A stretch of DNA of 64,000 bases from Mucilaginibacter pedocola (GTDB taxonomy: Bacteria; Bacteroidota; Bacteroidia; Sphingobacteriales; Sphingobacteriaceae). A program made the translations under genes and the position numbers. How positions within the stretch are numbered: the stretch's first letter is position 1; each line of letters opens with the position of its first letter. Shown piece by piece: positions 18,061 to 26,978 of the stretch. The stretch is from NCBI RefSeq assembly GCF_002013915.1, contig NZ_MBTF01000006.1, forward strand, positions 62,001 through 126,000, given 5' to 3'. A model generated the notes under the pieces. The model saw only the letters and a list, made by a program, of their open reading frames with translations. It did not search any database and was not told where the DNA came from.

Positions 18061-18083
18061 CTTTTGTGTTAATGGCACAAAAG
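18061..18083 (-). promoter_or_regulatory. Inverted repeat overlapping the yeiH ribosome binding region
   Basis: CTTTTGTG at 18061-18068 and CACAAAAG at 18076-18083 are perfect arms around a 7-base spacer, immediately upstream of the yeiH ATG (18058, minus strand). It could be a LysR operator, or an mRNA hairpin that hides the ribosome binding site. Both readings are inference from position. Confidence 0.45.
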
Positions 18084-18129
18084 TGGAGTCGCTACCCCCG
18101 GTAATCAAATCGTTAAAAGTGATTTCCCA

Positions 18130-19026
18130 TTACTTTAAGTTATGGTTTGATAGGGCAAAGCGCTGAAAAAGCTCGGCAAGCCCGCCTGTTTTGCCTTGCG
18201 GGTGTATCAGGTACAGGTTTCGTTCTATAGTTAACCCGGCTACATCAATTACTTTAAGTTTACCACTTGCAACTTCATCAGCAATAGCATAAACAGATAA
18301 AAAAGCCATGCAGGGCGAATGCTGCAGGTAGGCTTTTATGCTTTCGGTATTACCCAATCTTATTTCCACATCAAGTTCTGCCATACTTATTCCGGCATTC
18401 TTCAGTGCATGGGCAATAACATCCAGGCTGCCCGAACCATGTTCGCGCAGCACCATTTTTAGCGATGGTAGTTGTTCAAGTTTCAGGCTGTTTTGGCGGG
18501 CAAGCGGGTGTTTGCTGCTGCAGGTTAGCACCAGTTCGTCTTTCAAAAACTCGTGGTAGCTTATTCCGCTTTTGCGGGTATGCCCTTCAATAATGGCTAC
18601 GTCCACATCATGGGCAAGCAGGGCATTCTCTATTTGTTCAGTATTCCCGGTGATGAGGTTTAGCTGCGCATCCGCGAAACGGGTTTTAAATTTAGCAAGT
18701 ATAGGGGCTATAATGTATTGCGCAACCGTGGTGCTGGCGCCTATCCTTAATATACCGGTGTGATGGTTGTTGAGGGCATTTATCTCGAAGGCTACATTGC
18801 GGTTCAGTTCAAAAACTTTTTCGGCGTAGGCCAGCAGTAAATTACCCGGTGCTGTAAGGCTAATGCGGTTGCCCGTGCGGTCGAACAATTTGGCTTTGTA
18901 TTCCTCCTCCAGTTCGCGTATGTGTTTGGTAACGGCCGGTTGGGTAATAAATAGTTCGGCGGCAGCTTTGGTAAAGCTCAGCCGTTTTGCAACGGTATAA
19001 AAAACTTCGAGCCTGAAATCTGCCAT
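18130..19026 (-). CDS. LysR family transcriptional regulator
   Basis: A 298-aa LysR regulator. The N-terminal winged helix is clear (LEVFYTVAKRLSFTKAAAELFITQPAVTKHIRELEEEYKAKLFDRTGNRISLT), followed by the periplasmic-binding-like effector domain starting at about residue 90 (GILRIGASTTVAQYIIAPIL). It matches the CysB/YeiE-like group that travels with YeiH transporters. It is transcribed toward yeiH with a 71-base gap, so the two may be co-transcribed or the regulator may act at the gap. The effector is unknown; a sulfur compound would fit the context. Confidence 0.9.
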   Translation of the reverse strand: MADFRLEVFYTVAKRLSFTKAAAELFITQPAVTKHIRELEEEYKAKLFDRTGNRISLTAPGNLLLAYAEKVFELNRNVAFEINALNNHHTGILRIGASTTVAQYIIAPILAKFKTRFADAQLNLITGNTEQIENALLAHDVDVAIIEGHTRKSGISYHEFLKDELVLTCSSKHPLARQNSLKLEQLPSLKMVLREHGSGSLDVIAHALKNAGISMAELDVEIRLGNTESIKAYLQHSPCMAFLSVYAIADEVASGKLKVIDVAGLTIERNLYLIHPQGKTGGLAELFQRFALSNHNLK

Positions 19027-19045
19027 GGGGCTAATATACCGCGTA

Positions 19046-19654
19046 TTAATTATACACCCACATCAACATTTTTTTCTTTTGCTTTTTCAGCAGGGCATCA
19101 ACCGTGCGCATGGTTTGGTTTGATACTGCGGGGCAGCCCCAACCCTCGGGCGTACCGTTGGGGTATACTTCGGTTTCGCTGACTTTCTCCCAAGAGTGGA
19201 ATACGATCTGCCGGGCGTAGGCATTGCTGTTGGTACTCTCCAGGCCGGTTAAAAAGTATTTTACGTTGATGCCCCAGGCGCTGTAGCCACGCCCGTCTAC
19301 ACGATATTTGCCCAGCGCGGTGCAATGGCTGCCGTCGGCATTGCTAAAGGCGGGTGTATCCTTGCTCCACTCACCGGCCCATGGGCTTCGGCCGCAACCA
19401 TGGCTTACCAGTCCCGATGTTTGTATTTTGCCGCCTTTCTGGTCCCATACCATAAAACGTTTGACTCCGCTGGGTAGGCTCATATCTATTAAAATACAAT
19501 AGCGGGTGTTATAACCGCGCTTTTTAGCAAAGGCAAGCGCTTGTTTGGCTTTTTCTTTAGTTCGGGCGAGGTTGATATGCGGGGTTTCGGCTATGGCAAT
19601 GCTGCAAAAACATAACAGCGCTAGCGCTAATAATATTATTGGTTTAGGTTTCAT
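19046..19654 (-). CDS. Murein L,D-transpeptidase catalytic domain family protein
   Basis: A 202-aa secreted protein with a signal peptide (MKPKPIILLALALLCFCSIAIA). The YkuD_2-type domain is shown by LVSHGCGRSPWAGEWSKDTP, ALGKYRVDGRGYSAWG, RQIVFHSW and the catalytic Cys segment EGWGCPAVS near residue 174. These enzymes act on peptidoglycan stem peptides, forming or cleaving cross-links, though activity of this subfamily has not been widely shown. It lies 19 bases from the LysR gene on the same strand but is upstream of it, so co-transcription is possible. Confidence 0.9.
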   Translation of the reverse strand: MKPKPIILLALALLCFCSIAIAETPHINLARTKEKAKQALAFAKKRGYNTRYCILIDMSLPSGVKRFMVWDQKGGKIQTSGLVSHGCGRSPWAGEWSKDTPAFSNADGSHCTALGKYRVDGRGYSAWGINVKYFLTGLESTNSNAYARQIVFHSWEKVSETEVYPNGTPEGWGCPAVSNQTMRTVDALLKKQKKKMLMWVYN

Positions 19655-19736
19655 TAAGTGGTTGAAAAATAAATGCGAATGTAGCGCAGATCGTGGTTAA
19701 GTTTGTACAACGCAGGTTAAGTACCGTAATTATATC

Positions 19737-20156
19737 ATGAGAAAATTATTTGTTTTGCCGCTTTTGCTTTTTGTTGCCTGTACCCCCAAACCCCAACCCA
19801 ATACTATCAGTATTTCCCTCGCTCCCAACAAAAAGTCACTCCAATTTGAAGGCGTGGATGCAGGCATCGTTGGCGAAATAAGCCGCGATTCGGTTGGCGA
19901 AGGCTGGCAAACCCTGGTGCCCGTTTACCGCATGCCTGCCGATACCGAACTAAAAAGCTACCAACCCGTGCAGCCCGGCAAATATGTGGTGGCCGATAGT
20001 ACGGTGGTTTTTACGCCTGATACCCCTTTCGCCGCAGGGCAAACCTACTTTGTGCGTTGGTATCATTTCGATGAGGGTAAGAAGGCATCCGACTATCTAA
20101 AAGGGCGGCAGCGCCCGGGCCAACAACATTTTACCGATTTGATTTTTAAGCAATAA
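19737..20156 (+). CDS. Hypothetical lipoprotein
   Basis: A 139-aa protein with a lipoprotein signal ending in LLFVAC, then TPKPQPN. The mature part is beta-rich and ends in a strand-forming segment (ADSTVVFTPDTPFAAGQTYFVRWYHFDEG). This is reminiscent of Ig-like domains that describe a derivative or force value, but I cannot name a family. It is divergent from the transpeptidase gene and ends just before the rimP promoter, so it is probably monocistronic. Confidence 0.7.
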   Translation: MRKLFVLPLLLFVACTPKPQPNTISISLAPNKKSLQFEGVDAGIVGEISRDSVGEGWQTLVPVYRMPADTELKSYQPVQPGKYVVADSTVVFTPDTPFAAGQTYFVRWYHFDEGKKASDYLKGRQRPGQQHFTDLIFKQ

Positions 20157-20160
20157 GCAC

Positions 20161-20188
20161 TTGTAATAAAATATTTTTCTTATATTTG
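20161..20188 (+). promoter_or_regulatory. Promoter of the rimP-nusA-infB operon
   Basis: TATATTTG at 20181-20188 is a perfect TAnnTTTG -7 element, and TTG at 20161-20163 lies 17 bases upstream as a plausible -33. The predicted start near 20195 puts the hairpin at 20201-20228 at the very 5' end of the mRNA. Confidence 0.7.
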
Positions 20189-20200
20189 CATTCGAATTTC

Positions 20201-20228
20201 AAAAGAGGGGGCATTTGTCCCCTCTTTT
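20201..20228 (+). promoter_or_regulatory. 5' leader hairpin of rimP
   Basis: AAAAGAGGGG (20201-20210) pairs perfectly with CCCCTCTTTT (20219-20228) around an 8-base loop. The shape is that of a terminator, but it lies after the predicted operon promoter and 31 bases before the GTG start of rimP. It is therefore more likely a leader element, such as an attenuator, a protein-binding hairpin or an mRNA-stabilising 5' stem. It could also terminate read-through from the lipoprotein gene. Confidence 0.6.
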
Positions 20229-20259
20229 ATTTTATCATTCAAATTTTTCAGCGCAGGTA

Positions 20260-20724
20260 GTGAATATCGAGAAAAGAGTAGCAGAACTGGTTGAGGAGAA
20301 AATTGCCGACATGCCCAACCTGTTCCTGGTTGATGTGAAAATGCACAGCAATGGCAAGCTGATCGTACTGGTTGATGGTGATAACGGCATCGGCATTGCC
20401 GATTGTGCCGCTATTAGCCGTCATGTGGGTTTCCATCTGGAGGAAGAGAACGTAATAGAGCAGGCCTACAACTTGGAGGTATCATCGCCGGGTATTGATA
20501 CACCGCTTACTTTGCCAAGGCAGTATACCAAAAACATTGGCCGTACGTTGGGCATAAAAATGGATGATGGCGCTAAGCGCGAAGGTACATTACTAAGCAT
20601 TGGCGAAGGCACCATAACCATTGAAGAAACCATCAAACAAAAAGGAAAAAAGGCAGAGATAGTGGAAAGCACCATCCCAACCGAAAATATAACAGAAACA
20701 AAAGTTTTAATATCATTCAAGTAA
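20260..20724 (+). CDS. rimP: Ribosome maturation factor RimP
   Basis: A 155-aa factor needed for maturation of the 30S ribosomal subunit. Visible family features are the N-terminal alpha/beta domain (NIEKRVAELVEEKIADMPNLFLVDVKM, LIVLVDGDNGIGIADCAAISRHVG), the conserved NLEVSSPGIDTPL segment, and a C-terminal SH3-like domain. I set the start at the GTG at 20260, giving VNIEKRV. The longer frame from 20215 would run through the leader hairpin and adds residues foreign to the family. It is the first gene of the rimP-nusA-infB operon, four bases before nusA. Confidence 0.93.
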   Translation: MNIEKRVAELVEEKIADMPNLFLVDVKMHSNGKLIVLVDGDNGIGIADCAAISRHVGFHLEEENVIEQAYNLEVSSPGIDTPLTLPRQYTKNIGRTLGIKMDDGAKREGTLLSIGEGTITIEETIKQKGKKAEIVESTIPTENITETKVLISFK

Positions 20725-20728
20725 GAAA

Positions 20729-21964
20729 ATGAGCAATATTAATTTAATTGATTCTTTTCAGGAATTTAAAGATTTCAAGAACATCGACCGCCCAACCATG
20801 ATGAGCGTACTGGAAGACGTTTTCAGGAGCATGATCAGGAAAAAATATGGTACCGATGAAAATTGCGACGTAATTGTGAACACCGATAATGGTGACTTAG
20901 AGATATGGCGCACACGTAAGGTAATGGAAGATGGCTTTAGCGAGGATGATGACCTGGAGATAGAATTGGCAGAAGCTCACCTTTACGATACCGACCTGGA
21001 AGTGGGCGACGATTACGTAGAGCTGATCACTTTAGAAAGCTTTGGCCGCCGCGCTATTTTAGCTGCCCGCCAAACCTTGGTTTCGAAGATATTAGAACTG
21101 GAGAAAGACGAAATATTTAAGAAATATAAAGACCGCGTTGGCGAGATAGTTACCGGCGAAGTTTACCAGGTTTGGAAAAAAGAAACTTTGGTTCTGGACG
21201 ATGAAGGTAACGAGCTTTTATTGCCTAAGACCGAGCAGATACCTGCCGACTACTTCAAAAAAGGCGATAACGTAAAAGCCATCATCAGCAAGGTGGATAT
21301 GCTGAACAGCAACCCTAAGATCATCATATCGCGTACTGCGCCTGAGTTTTTACAGCGCCTGTTCGAGTTAGAGGTTCCGGAGATATTTGATGGTTTAATT
21401 ACCATTAAGAAAATCGTTCGCGAACCGGGCGAGCGCGCAAAAGTTGCGGTAGAAAGTTACGATGATCGTATCGATCCGGTGGGTGCCTGCGTAGGTATGA
21501 AAGGGTCGCGTATACATGGTATCGTTCGCGAGTTGAAGAACGAGAACATCGACGTGATCAATTATACCAACAACATCCAATTGTATATACAGCGTGCATT
21601 GTCGCCGGCCAAGATCACTTCCATTAAACTGGATGATGAGAAAAAAACGGCAGCAGTTTACTTAAAACCCGACCAGGTATCGTTGGCAATTGGCCGCGGC
21701 GGGCACAATATAAAATTGGCAGGTAAATTGACAGGTTACGAAATTGATGTTTACCGCGAGGCTGACGAGCACGATGAGGATGTGGACATCGAAGAGTTCT
21801 CAGATGAAATTGATAGCTGGATTTTGGACGAATTTAAGCGTATTGGCTTAGATACTGCCAAATCTGTTTTAGCGCTTTCTGTTGGCGAATTGGTAAAACG
21901 TACCGATTTGGAAGAAGAAACTGTGAAAGAAGTACTATCAATTCTGCAAGCTGAGTTCGAATAA
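20729..21964 (+). CDS. nusA: Transcription termination/antitermination factor NusA
   Basis: A 411-aa NusA. The N-terminal polymerase-binding domain covers about residues 1-125. The S1 domain follows (VGEIVTGEVYQVWKKETLVL), then two KH domains that contain VGACVGMKGSRIHGIVREL and VSLAIGRGGHNIKLAGKLTGYEID. A short C-terminal acidic tail and helical hairpin (TDLEEETVKEVLSILQAEFE) ends the protein. It lacks the paired acidic repeats found in E. coli, as is usual outside Gammaproteobacteria. Operon position between rimP and infB is the conserved bacterial arrangement. Confidence 0.96.
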   Translation: MSNINLIDSFQEFKDFKNIDRPTMMSVLEDVFRSMIRKKYGTDENCDVIVNTDNGDLEIWRTRKVMEDGFSEDDDLEIELAEAHLYDTDLEVGDDYVELITLESFGRRAILAARQTLVSKILELEKDEIFKKYKDRVGEIVTGEVYQVWKKETLVLDDEGNELLLPKTEQIPADYFKKGDNVKAIISKVDMLNSNPKIIISRTAPEFLQRLFELEVPEIFDGLITIKKIVREPGERAKVAVESYDDRIDPVGACVGMKGSRIHGIVRELKNENIDVINYTNNIQLYIQRALSPAKITSIKLDDEKKTAAVYLKPDQVSLAIGRGGHNIKLAGKLTGYEIDVYREADEHDEDVDIEEFSDEIDSWILDEFKRIGLDTAKSVLALSVGELVKRTDLEEETVKEVLSILQAEFE

Positions 21965-22025
21965 ACAGAATAAGCAAAATTAAAATCGTATTTTTGCGAT
22001 AATTATAGCAGAGAAATTATAATAA

Positions 22026-25000
22026 ATGTCAGAAGACAAATCCATAAAATTAATTAAGGCAGTAAAGGAACTGAACATTGGTATGAATACCATAGTCGAT
22101 TTCCTGGCTACTAAAGGGTACAAAGTTGACAAGCACCCAATGGCGAAGCTGGATAACGACATGTATACTACATTGTTGAAAGAGTTTGCTGCTGATAAAG
22201 TTATTAAGGAAGAGGCCAAGCAAATAAGTATTGGTAAGATTAGGAAAGAGGAGGTGCCAGCCACCCCCGAAAGGCCTGTAGAATCGCCACGCCGTTCGCG
22301 CGACTTTGAGAACGAGGAGATACTTATTAAAAATGCCGGGCACTACTCTTCGCCGCAGGAAAAGCCGAAACCGGCAGAGCCTGCCCAGCCGAAAGTTGAA
22401 GACCGCCCAGCAGTTGGTTTACCTGGTGTTACCGTTGTAGGTAAAATTGACCTGAACAATTTAGGTGCAAAACCGGCCGAAGCGCCAAAAGCACCTGAAC
22501 CGGTTAAAGAAACACCTGCTGCACCACCAGTTGCACCGGTAGTTGCAGAAACGCCAAAGGCACCCGAGCCGGTGAAGGAAACTCCTGCACCTGTTGCGGA
22601 AGCACCAAAAGCGCCCGAGCCGGTTAAAGAAACGCCTGCGCCTGTTGCCGAAGCGCCAAAAGCACCCGAGCCGGTTAAAGAAACGCCTGCGCCTGTTGCC
22701 GAAGCGCCAAAAGCGCCCGAGCCGGTGAAAGAAACGCCTGCACCTGCAGCCGCAGAGGAAACCGACGAGGTTATTCGCGCCAGTGCCGAACGCCTTAGCG
22801 GACCAAAAATTATTGGCAAAATACAGTTGCCGGTAAATAACCCGCCAAAACGCGGTGGTGGCCCTGTGGCTTCATCGTCAAATGCGGCGGGTAACGCAGC
22901 CGACCACAAGCGTAAGCGTAAACGTAAAGACAACCAGGGTGGTGGTAATAATGGGCCGGGCCAGCAGGCTCCGCTTACAGGGTCTATTAACCCTAACCGC
23001 CCCGATTTCCGTAACCGTCCGCCTGTACCGCAAGGTGGTGGCCAGGGCAACCGCCCCGATTTCAGGGGAGGCAACAATAGGAATGTACCGCCAAGTACAG
23101 GGCCTAAAGAAGAGCCATCGGAAAAAGATATACAAGACCAAATTAAGGCAACACTTGCCCGCTTAAGCGGTGCAGGTAAATCGGGCAAGTTTGCCCAGCG
23201 TGCAAAATTCCGCCGCCAAAAACGCGACGATGTTGCCGCAAGTGCCGAAGAACTGGCAATGGAACAAGATGCACAATCAAAAGTGCTGAAAGTTACCGAG
23301 TTTGTTACCGCAAACGAGCTGGCATTGATGATGGACGTACCTGTTACGCAGATCATCTCTACCTGTATGAGTTTGGGTATGTTCGTATCCATCAACCAGC
23401 GTTTGGATGCCGAAACCTTAAGCATTGTTGCTGATGAGTTTGGTTTCCAGGTGGAGTTTGTAAAACCGCAGGATGAGGAAGCCAACCTTGATCAGGAAGA
23501 CCCTGAAGGCAGCCTTATACCACGTGCGCCAATTGTAACTATAATGGGCCACGTTGACCACGGTAAAACATCGTTGCTGGATTTTATACGCAAAACCAAC
23601 GTTATAGGCGGCGAAGCGGGTGGTATAACCCAGCACATCGGCGCTTACGAAGTAACCCTGCCGGGCGATAAAGGTAAGATCACCTTCCTGGATACACCGG
23701 GCCACGAAGCGTTTACCGCTATGCGTGCAAGGGGTGCACAGGTAACGGATATTGTTATCATTGTAATTGCTGCTGATGACAGCGTGATGCCGCAAACCCG
23801 CGAGGCCATAAACCACGCACAGGCTGCCGGTGCACCTATCATATTTGCATTCAATAAAATGGATAGGCCGGGCGCTAATGCAGATAAAGTGCGCGAGCAA
23901 TTATCGGGCATGAACATATTGGTAGAAGAATGGGGTGGTAAATACCAAACCCAGGAAATATCTGCCAAAACCGGTTTAAATGTTGAGTTGCTGTTAGAAA
24001 AGGTATTGCTTGAAGCCGAGTTATTGGAACTGAAAGCTAACCCTAACAAACGTGCAGTTGGTACGGTAATAGAATCGGCATTGGATAAAGGCCGTGGTAT
24101 AGTAACTACTGTATTGGTACAAGCCGGCCGCTTAAAAGTGGGCGACCCAATATTGGCAGGCTGCTACAGCGGTCGTGTTAAAGCGTTAACCAACGAGCGT
24201 GGCCAGCGTGTTGAATCTGCAGGGCCGTCTACACCGGTACAGGTGTTGGGTATGCAGGGAGCACCAACCGCGGGCGATAAATTCAACGCGCTTGATAGCG
24301 AGGTTGAAGCACGTGAGATTGCCAACAAACGCCTGCAATTACAACGCGAGCAAGGCTTACGTACACAGAAACACATTACACTTGACGAGATCGGCCGCCG
24401 TTTGGCAGTTGGTAACTTTAAAGAGCTTAACATTATTGTTAAGGGTGACGTGGATGGCTCTATCGAAGCATTGTCAGATTCGTTACTGAAACTTTCTACA
24501 GAGCAGATACAGGTTAACATCATATCTAAAGGTGTTGGGCAAATATCAGAAAGCGACGTATTGTTGGCCTCTGCATCAGATGCTATCATCATCGGTTTCC
24601 AGGTACGTCCTTCTGGAGGTGCGCGTAAACTGGCCGAGGCAGAGCAGATCGATATCAGGCTTTACTCGATCATCTACGATGCTATCAACGAGATAAAAGC
24701 TGCGATGGAAGGCATGCTTGCGCCAACCTTCGAAGAGAAGATTGTTGCAAACGTAGAGATACGCGAAACCTTCAAGATCAGCAAAGTGGGTACCATTGCA
24801 GGTTGTATGGTGCTGGATGGTAAAATTAACCGTAACAGCAAAATACGCATCATCCGCGATGGCGTGGTAGTACACACCGGCGAACTGGCATCACTGAAAC
24901 GCTTTAAAGACGACGTGAAAGAAGTTTCTACGGGTTACGAGTGCGGTTTGAACATTGCCAACTACAACAACATCGAAGTAGGCGACATTGTAGAAGCTTA

Positions 25001-25031
25001 CGAAAACGTAGAAGTAAAACGCAAGCTGTAA
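22026..25031 (+). CDS. infB: Translation initiation factor IF-2
   Basis: A 1001-aa IF-2 with a long, low-complexity N-terminal region. GTPase motifs are [13 protein letters not shown] near residue 507, DTPGHEAF and NKMD, followed by the translation-factor beta-barrel and IF-2 domain. The linker carries five copies of a 17-residue proline-rich unit (consensus [17 protein letters not shown]) near residues 153-241, then a basic, Gly/Asn-rich stretch. The protein delivers initiator tRNA to the ribosome. It is last in the operon, with a terminator at 25057. A TATTTTTG at 21989 could provide an extra promoter, though no good -33 element is visible. Confidence 0.97.
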   Translation: MSEDKSIKLIKAVKELNIGMNTIVDFLATKGYKVDKHPMAKLDNDMYTTLLKEFAADKVIKEEAKQISIGKIRKEEVPATPERPVESPRRSRDFENEEILIKNAGHYSSPQEKPKPAEPAQPKVEDRPAVGLPGVTVVGKIDLNNLGAKPAEAPKAPEPVKETPAAPPVAPVVAETPKAPEPVKETPAPVAEAPKAPEPVKETPAPVAEAPKAPEPVKETPAPVAEAPKAPEPVKETPAPAAAEETDEVIRASAERLSGPKIIGKIQLPVNNPPKRGGGPVASSSNAAGNAADHKRKRKRKDNQGGGNNGPGQQAPLTGSINPNRPDFRNRPPVPQGGGQGNRPDFRGGNNRNVPPSTGPKEEPSEKDIQDQIKATLARLSGAGKSGKFAQRAKFRRQKRDDVAASAEELAMEQDAQSKVLKVTEFVTANELALMMDVPVTQIISTCMSLGMFVSINQRLDAETLSIVADEFGFQVEFVKPQDEEANLDQEDPEGSLIPRAPIVTIMGHVDHGKTSLLDFIRKTNVIGGEAGGITQHIGAYEVTLPGDKGKITFLDTPGHEAFTAMRARGAQVTDIVIIVIAADDSVMPQTREAINHAQAAGAPIIFAFNKMDRPGANADKVREQLSGMNILVEEWGGKYQTQEISAKTGLNVELLLEKVLLEAELLELKANPNKRAVGTVIESALDKGRGIVTTVLVQAGRLKVGDPILAGCYSGRVKALTNERGQRVESAGPSTPVQVLGMQGAPTAGDKFNALDSEVEAREIANKRLQLQREQGLRTQKHITLDEIGRRLAVGNFKELNIIVKGDVDGSIEALSDSLLKLSTEQIQVNIISKGVGQISESDVLLASASDAIIIGFQVRPSGGARKLAEAEQIDIRLYSIIYDAINEIKAAMEGMLAPTFEEKIVANVEIRETFKISKVGTIAGCMVLDGKINRNSKIRIIRDGVVVHTGELASLKRFKDDVKEVSTGYECGLNIANYNNIEVGDIVEAYENVEVKRKL
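22482..22750 (+). repeat. 51-bp tandem repeats in infB
   Basis: Five in-frame copies encode the peptide unit [17 protein letters not shown]. The last three copies are almost identical at the DNA level (gcgccaaaagcacccgagcc start), while the first is longer (an extra APPVAPV insertion). Near-identical copies point to recent expansion. The region is in the flexible N-terminal linker, so copy-number change would not disturb the GTPase core. Confidence 0.9.
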
Positions 25032-25056
25032 TAAGCTTTAGTTTACAGATAAACAC

Positions 25057-25085
25057 AAAGGGACGGCGAAGGCTGTCCCTTTTTT
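25057..25085 (+). terminator. Terminator of the rimP-nusA-infB operon
   Basis: AAAGGGAC at 25057-25064 pairs with GTCCCTTT at 25075-25082, followed by TTTTGTTTT. It begins 25 bases after the infB stop. Confidence 0.85.
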
Positions 25086-25100
25086 GTTTTAACCCAAATT

Positions 25101-25253
25101 GTCATTTCGAGGGAAGCGCAGCGACGAGAAATCTTGAACGCTTGCTATAAACGCTATGCATTACCGCTTGGTTCGGCGGAGATCCCGTTATAATGAACAA
25201 GTTTTCTCCTCACGCCCCGCTTTTATCCCTCCCCACTGTTCGTCGAAATGACA
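25101..25253. repeat. Dispersed intergenic repeat with GTCATTTCGA ends
   Basis: The segment opens with GTCATTTCGAGGGAAGCGCA and ends with the inverse TCGAAATGACA at 25243-25253, making it an inverted-repeat-bounded non-coding element. Elements with this end sequence recur in many Bacteroidota genomes, from general knowledge. A different dispersed motif (GTCCCGAACCAAGTTCAGGA) sits at 25470-25489. No credible gene occupies 25086-25557. Confidence 0.7.
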
Positions 25254-25279
25254 TAGTGAAGTATATTTACCCCACGCCT

Positions 25280-25324
25280 GGCGCGAGTACGCAGCGAGAG
25301 CCAGCGCGGTGGGGTACTCGTGCC
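25280..25324. repeat. 45-bp palindromic repeat, copy 1
   Basis: GGCGCGAGTAC pairs with GTACTCGTGCC (one G-T) around a 23-base interior. Copy 2, with the same arms and a similar interior, lies 98 bases downstream. The right end overlaps the duplicated murF segment at 25313-25368. Confidence 0.75.
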
Positions 25325-25368
25325 TATCGCGTTTAAAACAACCCAACCAATCGCTCCAGCGCCATACC
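25313..25368. repeat. 56-bp duplication of the murF 3' end
   Basis: The bases at 25313-25368 match 25538-25593 at 55 of 56 positions. The second copy contains the last codons and stop of murF and the first is an orphan copy 225 bases away. The repeated palindromes between and beside them suggest that the duplication arose with, or by, these elements. Confidence 0.85.
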
Positions 25369-25377
25369 GCCCCCGCT

Positions 25378-25422
25378 GGCGCGAGTATGCAGCGGGGGCC
25401 AGAGTGGCTGTGTACTCGTGCC
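25378..25422. repeat. 45-bp palindromic repeat, copy 2
   Basis: Same architecture as the unit at 25280-25324: GGCGCGAGTAT left arm, GTACTCGTGCC right arm, and a shared GCAGCG-GCCAG interior with several substitutions. A right half alone (GTACTCGTGCC) recurs at 25539-25549 at the end of murF. Confidence 0.75.
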
Positions 25423-25557
25423 AATTACGAATATGCCTAATGGCCTTACATTGTGGCTTGCGTGATGGGGTCCCGAACCAAGTTCAGGATGACGTTTGGG
25501 TTGATACGCGTTTAAAACAATACGCCTGGTGAGGCGAGGTACTCGTGCCTATCGCGT

Positions 25558-26907
25558 TTAAAACAACCCAACCAACCGCTCCAGCGCCATACCTCTCGAG
25601 CCTTTAATAAGCACAGTTGAATTAGTTATAGGATGTGCCTTTAACCCCTCAATAGCATCCTCGGCGGTTAAATAGAAAGTAGCATGTTCAAGCCCTTCAC
25701 TTTTTTGTGCTGAGAAATCTTTGCCGATGAATATTCTTTCGTTCACCTGTGCTGCCATAGCTTTTTGAAGCACGGCGGCGTGTTCTGCGGCAGATTCGTC
25801 CCCCATCTCAAACATATCGCCCAATATTAAAACCTTGCGGCCACTTTGCATTTTGTCGATATTCTCTATCGCTACGAACATGCTGCTGGGGTTAGCATTA
25901 TAAAAGTCGCAGATGAGTGTATTACTTGTGGTTTGCAGTATTTGCGAGCGGTTGTTTTTGGGTTGATAGCCGGCAATGCCATCGCTTATTTCCTCCGGCG
26001 TAAGCCCGAAGGTTGAGCCGATGCAAATAGCCACTAAAATATTATCGAGGTTGTAAGCACCGGTAAGATGCGTAGGCACGCGGTAGTTACCGCCTTCTAA
26101 ATTATCGCTCCATTCCAACACTAACAATGGCGAACTATCCAGTAGTTTGCCACTGATGATGTTAGCCGGGTTGCTGTTTTTGCCGTAGTAAATTACATTG
26201 CTCAGCCCACGCTCGTTTTTCATTTCCATCAGCACGGCATCGTCGCTGTTTACAAAGGCAACACCGTTTTTGCTTCCTGCGGGGCGTTCTTCTTCATTCT
26301 TCGCGGCCAGGAAATCGTACATCTCGCCTTTGCCTTTGCGCACGCCTTCTACGCCACCAAAACCTTCCAGGTGTGCCTTGCCTACGTTGGTTATTAAACC
26401 GTGCGTAGGGTGGGCTATACTGCACAGCATGGCAATTTCGCGCTGGTGATTAGCTCCCATTTCAATAACCGCCATTTGGTGCTCAGCGGTTATCTTAAGC
26501 AGCGTAAGCGGCACGCCAATATGGTTATTCAGGTTACCCTCGGTAGCCAGGGTGTTAAAACGTTGCGATAACACGGCATTTATTAACTCCTTGGTAGTAG
26601 TTTTGCCGTTGGTGCCGGTAAGGGCAATAATGGGTATATCCAACTGCCTGCGATGGTGCGCCGCCAGATTTTGCAGAGCGCTTAAACCATCATCAACTAA
26701 AACGAATTTTTCGCCCAGTGCATACTCCGGGTTATCTACCACAGCATAGGCGGCGCCTGCTTCAATGGCTTGCTGTGCGAAGGTGTTCGCATCAAATTTG
26801 TCGCCTTTGAGGGCAAAAAACAGGCTGCCGGGGGCAATTTTGCGTGTATCGGTACTGATGACCGGGTGCTGCAGGTAAAGCTGGTAGAGTTCTTCGGTAG
26901 TGGCCAT
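25558..26907 (-). CDS. murF: UDP-N-acetylmuramoyl-tripeptide--D-alanyl-D-alanine ligase
   Basis: A 449-aa Mur ligase that adds D-Ala-D-Ala to the peptidoglycan precursor. The N-terminal domain shows SLFFALKGDKFDANTFAQQA, the P-loop is GTNGKTTTKELI near residue 98, and the central domain has MGANHQREIAMLC and ITNVGKAHLEGFGG. The C-terminal domain carries YNANPSSMFVAIENI and GDMFEMG, the MurF-specific pattern. It lies outside the main dcw cluster, which is usual for Bacteroidota. Its last codons and stop lie inside a 56-bp segment that is duplicated downstream. Confidence 0.95.
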   Translation of the reverse strand: MATTEELYQLYLQHPVISTDTRKIAPGSLFFALKGDKFDANTFAQQAIEAGAAYAVVDNPEYALGEKFVLVDDGLSALQNLAAHHRRQLDIPIIALTGTNGKTTTKELINAVLSQRFNTLATEGNLNNHIGVPLTLLKITAEHQMAVIEMGANHQREIAMLCSIAHPTHGLITNVGKAHLEGFGGVEGVRKGKGEMYDFLAAKNEEERPAGSKNGVAFVNSDDAVLMEMKNERGLSNVIYYGKNSNPANIISGKLLDSSPLLVLEWSDNLEGGNYRVPTHLTGAYNLDNILVAICIGSTFGLTPEEISDGIAGYQPKNNRSQILQTTSNTLICDFYNANPSSMFVAIENIDKMQSGRKVLILGDMFEMGDESAAEHAAVLQKAMAAQVNERIFIGKDFSAQKSEGLEHATFYLTAEDAIEGLKAHPITNSTVLIKGSRGMALERLVGLF

Positions 26908-26978
26908 GGTTCGTTTGTGAATATCCCGTTAAAAGGGTGCCTCAATATTAAGCAAACTTAACTGCGCCTACAAATTCG

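Noticed and set aside
22343..23485. Long reading frame on the minus strand inside infB, rich in Gly, Ala and Ser
   Set aside because: It is the antisense reading of the proline-rich repeats and the GTPase region of IF-2. Its repeats simply mirror the infB units and it has no start context or homology pattern of its own.
25188..25532. Two short frames in the infB-murF gap
   Set aside because: They consist of palindromic and dispersed repeats, and change frame between copies; no protein family is suggested.
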